The translations under genes and the position numbers were made by a program. Shown piece by piece: positions 60,440-64,000 of a DNA stretch of 64,000 bases (the first letter of the stretch is position 1; each line of letters opens with the position of its first letter). The DNA is from Candidatus Hydrogenedens sp. (GTDB lineage: Bacteria; Hydrogenedentota; Hydrogenedentia; Hydrogenedentales; JAEUWI01): assembly GCA_016125095.1 (NCBI GenBank), contig WGMK01000026.1:1-64000 (forward strand), written 5' to 3'. The notes below the pieces were generated by a model. The model was given only the letters and a program-made list of their open reading frames with translations. It ran no database searches and was not told where the DNA came from.

Positions 60440-61615
60440 ATGAAATGGCTGCGCCGGATTGTGCTGGTTCTGTTGGCCCTGATCGTCGCGGGAGTATTGG
60501 GCCTCTATTTCTTCGCTCCGCGGTATGTGATGAACACCGCGAACAAGACGCTGGACCCGGGGCCTTACGAGGTGTCTGCCGAAGCGCTGGCGTTGCACAA
60601 GACGCTGCTCGTGGCGGACCTCCACTGCGATGTATTCCTCTGGGAACGGGACTTTCTCGCGCGCGGCCACGAAGGGCACGTGGACTTCCCGCGCATGCAG
60701 GAAGGCAACGTGGCGCTCGAGGGTATCACGGCGGCCACGCGGATTCCCGCGCAGCAGAACAACACCGCCACGCCCGACAAGTGGGACGTGCTGGTGCCGC
60801 TGTCGTTTTTTCAGGGACGCCCGGCCGCCACGTGGTTCAGCCCCACCGAACGCGCGCTACACCAGGCCCACATGCTGCACGACGCCGCCGAGCGGTCCAA
60901 CGGCAAGCTGGTCATTGTTACCTCGCAGCAGGAACTGAACAGCTACCTCGAGCGGCGCAAAAGCGAGCCCGATATCGCGGCGACGTTCCTCGGCATCGAG
61001 GGCGCGCATGCGCTGGGCAGTTCGGTCGACAACCTCGACGTGATGTACGACGCGGGCTACCGGATGATCGCCCCGACGCATTTCTTCGACAACCTGCTGG
61101 GCGGTTCTGCCCACGGGCTGGGCAAGTTCGGCCTGTCGGAATTCGGTGCTGAGGTGGTGCGGCGCATGGAAGACAAGCACATGCTGGTCGACCTGGCGCA
61201 TGCCTCGCCCAAGATGATCGACGACGTGCTCGACATGGCGACGCAGCCCATTGTGGTTTCGCACACGGGTGTGAAGGGCACTTGCGACAACATGCGCAAC
61301 TTGAGCGACGAGCACCTGCTGCGCATCCGCGACAATGGCGGCGTGGTCGGCATCGGGTTCTGGGACACGGCGGTCTGCGGCGAGGACGTGGACCACATCG
61401 TTGCCGCCATCCAGTACGCAACCGACCTGATTGGCGTGGACCACGTGGCGTTGGGGTCGGATTACGACGGCGCGGTCACCGCCCCCTTCGATATCAGCGG
61501 CATGGCGCTGGTCACCGAGGGCCTGATGAAGGCGGGCTACAACGAGGCCGACATCCGAAAAATCATGGGAGAGAACGTCATCCGCCTGCTGCGCGAAGTG
61601 CTGCCGGAGGCGTAG
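60440..61615 (+). CDS. Membrane dipeptidase (M19 family)
   Basis: 391 residues from ATG 60440, ribosome site 'gggagg'. One N-terminal membrane anchor ('IVLVLLALIVAGVLGLYFF'). Zn ligands: 'VADLHCDVFLW' (HxD), 'LGIEGAHALG' (Glu), 'PIVVSHTGVKGTCDNMRNLS' (His), 'LVDLAHASPKM' (His) and 'VALGSDYDGAVTAPFD' (Asp). M19 enzymes hydrolyse dipeptides, including those with D-residues. It sits outside the membrane facing the periplasm. Confidence 0.94.
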   Translation: MKWLRRIVLVLLALIVAGVLGLYFFAPRYVMNTANKTLDPGPYEVSAEALALHKTLLVADLHCDVFLWERDFLARGHEGHVDFPRMQEGNVALEGITAATRIPAQQNNTATPDKWDVLVPLSFFQGRPAATWFSPTERALHQAHMLHDAAERSNGKLVIVTSQQELNSYLERRKSEPDIAATFLGIEGAHALGSSVDNLDVMYDAGYRMIAPTHFFDNLLGGSAHGLGKFGLSEFGAEVVRRMEDKHMLVDLAHASPKMIDDVLDMATQPIVVSHTGVKGTCDNMRNLSDEHLLRIRDNGGVVGIGFWDTAVCGEDVDHIVAAIQYATDLIGVDHVALGSDYDGAVTAPFDISGMALVTEGLMKAGYNEADIRKIMGENVIRLLREVLPEA

Positions 61616-61619
61616 TAGA

Positions 61620-61883
61620 TTAACCTTGAAGCCGCCCGTTGATAAACTTGTGCAGCACACTCGATATCAGCGTCTGATAAGGCAGTCCTTCTTCTGCGGC
61701 CTTTCGCTGGAAGCGCAGTAGGTCGCGTTCGGTAATGCGGATGTTTACGCGTTTGTCTTTACGAAGACTGGCTTTGGCAGCCTCGGCTATACGCTTTTTC
61801 TCGGCTTCAAAATTCGGAACTTCCTTCCAATCGCCGCGCTCGACGCTCGCAAGGATCTCACGTTCTTCTTCAGTCAGTTTCAT
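61620..61883 (-). CDS. Ribbon-helix-helix antitoxin (BrnA/CopG-like)
   Basis: 87 residues from ATG 61883; an upstream in-frame ATG exists at 61898. It starts 'MKLTEEEREILASVERGDWK', then 'KRVNIRITERDLLRFQRKAA' and 'EEGLPYQTLISSVLHKFING', the classical RHH antitoxin of this family. It overlaps the upstream toxin-like gene by 14 bases, the toxin coming first, as in brnTA. Expected to repress its own promoter. Confidence 0.87.
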   Translation of the reverse strand: MKLTEEEREILASVERGDWKEVPNFEAEKKRIAEAAKASLRKDKRVNIRITERDLLRFQRKAAEEGLPYQTLISSVLHKFINGRLQG

Positions 61884-62178
61884 GTTTGTCCATTCCAAGG
61901 TATCGCCGGGTCATTTTCCGGCTTGGTATGATTGTCTTTAAGAAGTAAGAATGCTCGTCTTCGACATACGGGACGATATACGCATATCCATCGACGTTGA
62001 TAACGAAGACGTACTGCCCGGGATACCGATCCGGGGCACCTCGGTCTAGGATCGCCAGCAACTGCCCCGACTGAAGCAGAAGCGCAATTTCATCGAACGA
62101 TATCCCGCGCGTTCGCCTCAGCCATTCATTTTTGTCCGAATTCCAGTCCAATCGCTTCAAGTAGTAAGTATTACACAT
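61870..62178 (-). CDS. BrnT-like toxin of a second TA pair
   Basis: 102 residues from ATG 62178. It has 'LKRLDWNSDKNEWLRRTRGI', then 'SFDEIALLLQSGQLLAILDR', 'YPGQYVFVINVDGYAYIVPY' and a final 'YFLKTIIPSRKMTRRYLG'. This matches the BrnT-related toxin class paired with the antitoxin type next to it ('FLKTIIPSRKxTxxYL' is the conserved end). Unlike the brnT at 25976 it is intact. Both modules lie beside exported-enzyme genes. RNase activity is a family inference. Confidence 0.8.
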   Translation of the reverse strand: MCNTYYLKRLDWNSDKNEWLRRTRGISFDEIALLLQSGQLLAILDRGAPDRYPGQYVFVINVDGYAYIVPYVEDEHSYFLKTIIPSRKMTRRYLGMDKHETD

Positions 62179-62308
62179 TGTGTGCACTTTGGCAACAGCG
62201 TTGGCGAGCCCCGGCAAGGTCATCGATCTGTCGTGTATGTGCAACGCCCCCCTGCGGGTGGTGTACCATAGGGGCCTTCGGCATTCCCTTTTGAGCAGGA
62301 GAGCGTGC

Positions 62309-63142
62309 GTGGGATTTTTCTTGGTGATGAAAGCGGAACTGGTCCGCAACTGGATCACGATGCGCCGGTATTGGGTGCGCACGCTGGTGGGCATGACCTT
62401 GAGCTACGGCATGCTGATGGTGCTGATCGTCGGCTTTTACAGTGAGGGCGGCAGCGATATTGCCCGGGGTCTGGCCGGGAACGACGCGGAGAGCGCGACG
62501 AACTTCGTGCTGGGCTTCATCATCGGCATGTTCGCCTTCGGCATCATCGGCATGTATACGCAGGGGCTGCAGGCCATGGCGAGCACGGGCGTGCTCGAGC
62601 AGCTCTGCATGAGTCCCCACGGACTGATCACGAACTTCCTCGCCCGAACCATTGTGGGATCGGTGACGACCATTCTGTCGTCCGCCGTGCTGGTCTACGC
62701 CGTGGCGCGCAGCGTGGGGGGCGACCTTTATTTCTTCCCGATCGAAACGGTCGTGCTGCTCACGCTGACCTTCGCGAACCTGCTGGGCTTCGGGTTGCTC
62801 GTGGGCGGGTTGGTGCTCATCTTCAAGCAGGTAGGGCAAATCGCGCTTATCGTGCGCATGGTGCTCTTCGGCCTGGCCATTTTCGCCAAGGAAGAACTGG
62901 TGTCCGGTGGCGGCCCGGTGGCGCTGCTGCTGCACCTGCTGCCGATTACCGACGCCTCCATCTGCCTCAAGTATGTGCTCATCAAGGGTCAGATGTCCGA
63001 CGGCGTCTTCCATTCGGTCTTCGCCTACGCGCCGTTCTACTGGCTGCTGGTCAGTTGCGTGCTCTGGAACGCCATCGGCGTGGCGACGTTCAAATCGATG
63101 GAAAGCTACAGCCGCCTGAAGGGCACGCTCGGGACTTATTGA
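62309..63142 (+). CDS. ABC-2-type transporter permease
   Basis: 277 residues from GTG 62309 with 'caggaga' ahead; an in-frame ATG at 62327 ('MKAELVRNW') is the alternative. Six hydrophobic segments: 'TLVGMTLSYGMLMVLIVGFY', 'FVLGFIIGMFAFGIIGMYTQ' (part), 'TIVGSVTTILSSAVLVYAVA', 'VVLLTLTFANLLGFGLLVGG' and a last 'FYWLLVSCVLWNAIGVATF'. 'ASTGVLEQLCMSPHGL' is the permease coupling-loop region. No ATPase gene precedes it; one is expected downstream beyond the window. Its TGA overlaps the next ATG (TGATG), so the next protein is coupled to it. Confidence 0.85.
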   Translation: MGFFLVMKAELVRNWITMRRYWVRTLVGMTLSYGMLMVLIVGFYSEGGSDIARGLAGNDAESATNFVLGFIIGMFAFGIIGMYTQGLQAMASTGVLEQLCMSPHGLITNFLARTIVGSVTTILSSAVLVYAVARSVGGDLYFFPIETVVLLTLTFANLLGFGLLVGGLVLIFKQVGQIALIVRMVLFGLAIFAKEELVSGGGPVALLLHLLPITDASICLKYVLIKGQMSDGVFHSVFAYAPFYWLLVSCVLWNAIGVATFKSMESYSRLKGTLGTY

Positions 63143-64000
63143 TGCCCGCGCCCACGCTGCACCAGTTCGAGGTCGAGGGGCGGTACTACGTCGTCGATCC
63201 CGAAACGTGCTTCTGCTTCGAGTGCGACGGCATTTCCCGCGATGTGCTGCGGCATTATCCCGGCGAGCCCCTGAACCGCATCCTGTATCTGCTCAAGGAC
63301 GCGCACCCCGAGCACGAACTGCGCGAGGTGGTGGGCGAACTGGAATGGCTGCGCTCGTCGAAGTCCATCCTGAATCCGCCCAAGCACCAGGAATACCAGA
63401 AGCTCTATGAACTGGAGCGGGGGCTGGACAGCCTGACGCTTTGCTGGCCGCCGCGGGCGGATGCCGAGCGTTGGCGCCGGGCGGCCATCGCGGCGCTGTT
63501 CGGGCGGTCGGGCAAGCAGCAGGCGCTGCGGGCGGAGTTCATGGCGCTGGAGACGCTGGAACGCACGGCGGAGCTCGAGGCCCATCTGCGCGATTTCGCC
63601 GAGGCGGCCCGGGTGGCGGGGAAGGATCTGACGCTCGCGCTACGGCTGTCTGGCGCGGCCATGAAAGGGCTGCCGGCCGCGTTGGCTCCGCATTGGCTGG
63701 ATGTCGTAATCGATGCGCCCGCCGAAGCCTGGCCGGAGGTGATCGCCGCTTTGCGAAAGCTGCCCGACGGTTTGGGCGCGTGGAAGAAATTCGAGGACCG
63801 CCTGCCGGAGGGGGGCGCACTCACGGTGGTGTGCCGACCCTTGAATCCGCACTACGGCGGAGCGGCAAAGGCCCTGCGCGACGCGGGATACAACCGTATC
63901 CGCATCGACATCGACGCGGCTTTCGCGCGTCAGCCGGGGCTCAACCCTGCCGCGATGCAGGACGGGTATATCGAGAACGCGCGTTACTATGCCGAACGGT
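63142..64000 (+). CDS. Radical SAM/SPASM maturase-like protein lacking the CX3CX2C motif (3' end outside window)
   Basis: 286 residues visible; the frame runs off the right edge. Residues 8-80 match the N-terminal domain of peptide-modifying SPASM maturases ('FEVEGRYYVVDPETCFCFEC', 'GISRDVLRHYP', 'LREVVGELEWLRSSKSIL'). At about residue 97 the radical SAM barrel should open with a CX3CX2C motif, but the sequence is 'DSLTLCWPPRADAERWRR'. Later blocks still follow the family: 'ALFGRSGKQQALRAEFMALE', 'VAGKDLTLALRLSGAAMKGL', 'WLDVVIDAP', 'LRDAGYNRIRIDID' and 'YIENARYYAER'. A Cys cluster (23, 25, 28) lies in the N-terminal domain. It may be a catalytically dead partner or scaffold for a maturase further downstream. 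The overlap with an ABC permease suggests an exported modified peptide system. Confidence 0.6.
   Translation, partial: MPAPTLHQFEVEGRYYVVDPETCFCFECDGISRDVLRHYPGEPLNRILYLLKDAHPEHELREVVGELEWLRSSKSILNPPKHQEYQKLYELERGLDSLTLCWPPRADAERWRRAAIAALFGRSGKQQALRAEFMALETLERTAELEAHLRDFAEAARVAGKDLTLALRLSGAAMKGLPAALAPHWLDVVIDAPAEAWPEVIAALRKLPDGLGAWKKFEDRLPEGGALTVVCRPLNPHYGGAAKALRDAGYNRIRIDIDAAFARQPGLNPAAMQDGYIENARYYAER

Noticed and set aside
1..64000. tRNA or rRNA genes
   Set aside because: None recognised by eye; a covariance-model scan would be needed to exclude tRNAs firmly.

Overview
This is a GC-rich bacterial chromosome window with densely packed genes, many start/stop overlaps and frequent TTG or GTG starts. 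Several traits point to an uncultivated Hydrogenedentota/Planctomycetota/Lentisphaerota-like bacterium: dockerin-like modules of the 'LSELLRVIQFY' type joined by Glu-Gly-rich linkers, prepilin-like proteins of the 'H-X9-DG' class, a TAT-exported Gfo/Idh/MocA oxidoreductase, a BNR sialidase-like protein, HDOD proteins, Hanks-type kinases with TPRs, and palindromic intergenic repeats. The phylum is an inference from protein style. No rRNA is visible and I recognised no tRNA.

Left end (1-10.4 kb): the 3' end of a secreted dockerin-like gene carries a nested palindrome inside its reading frame. About 1 kb of intergenic repeats follows. Next is a four-gene operon (ThDP-dependent enzyme, BASS-type sodium symporter, extended SDR, classical SDR) and a GDPD lipoprotein. 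A reverse-strand operon then runs from a primary-like sigma factor through apt and a HAD phosphatase to an SIS protein.

10.6-25.7 kb: a pseudopilin-like protein, a Rieske ferredoxin, a Dabb protein, a membrane TPR-kinase, a metallophosphoesterase, hisB-hisH, a tandem UspA protein, an HDOD protein and two GT4 glycosyltransferases. A second kinase with altered HRD and DFG motifs follows, then rsfS and the gatC-gatA-gatB operon (listed in transcription order, reverse strand).

25.9-37.8 kb: a BrnT-BrnA module whose toxin gene is frameshifted by a perfect 16-bp tandem duplication. It overlaps a CE15-like esterase gene. Next come lipoproteins, a GNAT enzyme, a YtxJ-like thiol protein, a C45-like Ntn hydrolase, an HGSNAT/DUF5009-like membrane protein, and a class III aminotransferase paired with an uncharacterised protein. 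A strong candidate structured small RNA (35277-35413) with its own promoter and terminator lies in the largest AT-rich gap. HDOD, cheD and a DapA/NanA-family aldolase follow.

37.8-55 kb: a 1127-residue secreted protein, a sialidase-like protein, a Gly-rich coiled-coil membrane protein, a TMTC-like membrane protein, a second BASS transporter, a UDG-family protein, YbjQ, and an anti-sigma/ECF sigma pair. Divergent from the sigma gene are a DUF2946-like exported protein, a prepilin-like protein and a four-Ig-domain surface protein that repeats a Tyr-x2-His-Ala-Lys-His motif. Two tandem paralogous microproteins and an RsbW-like/STAS pair follow.

55-64 kb: acyl-CoA ligase, PfkB kinase, Gfo/Idh/MocA oxidoreductase, PAF-acetylhydrolase-like lipoprotein, membrane dipeptidase, and a second toxin-antitoxin-like pair. 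At the right edge an ABC-2 permease is translationally coupled to a protein that looks like a SPASM-type radical SAM maturase but has no CX3CX2C motif where one is expected. That pair, the structured RNA, the HAKH surface locus, the twin microproteins and the broken brnT are the items most worth following up.
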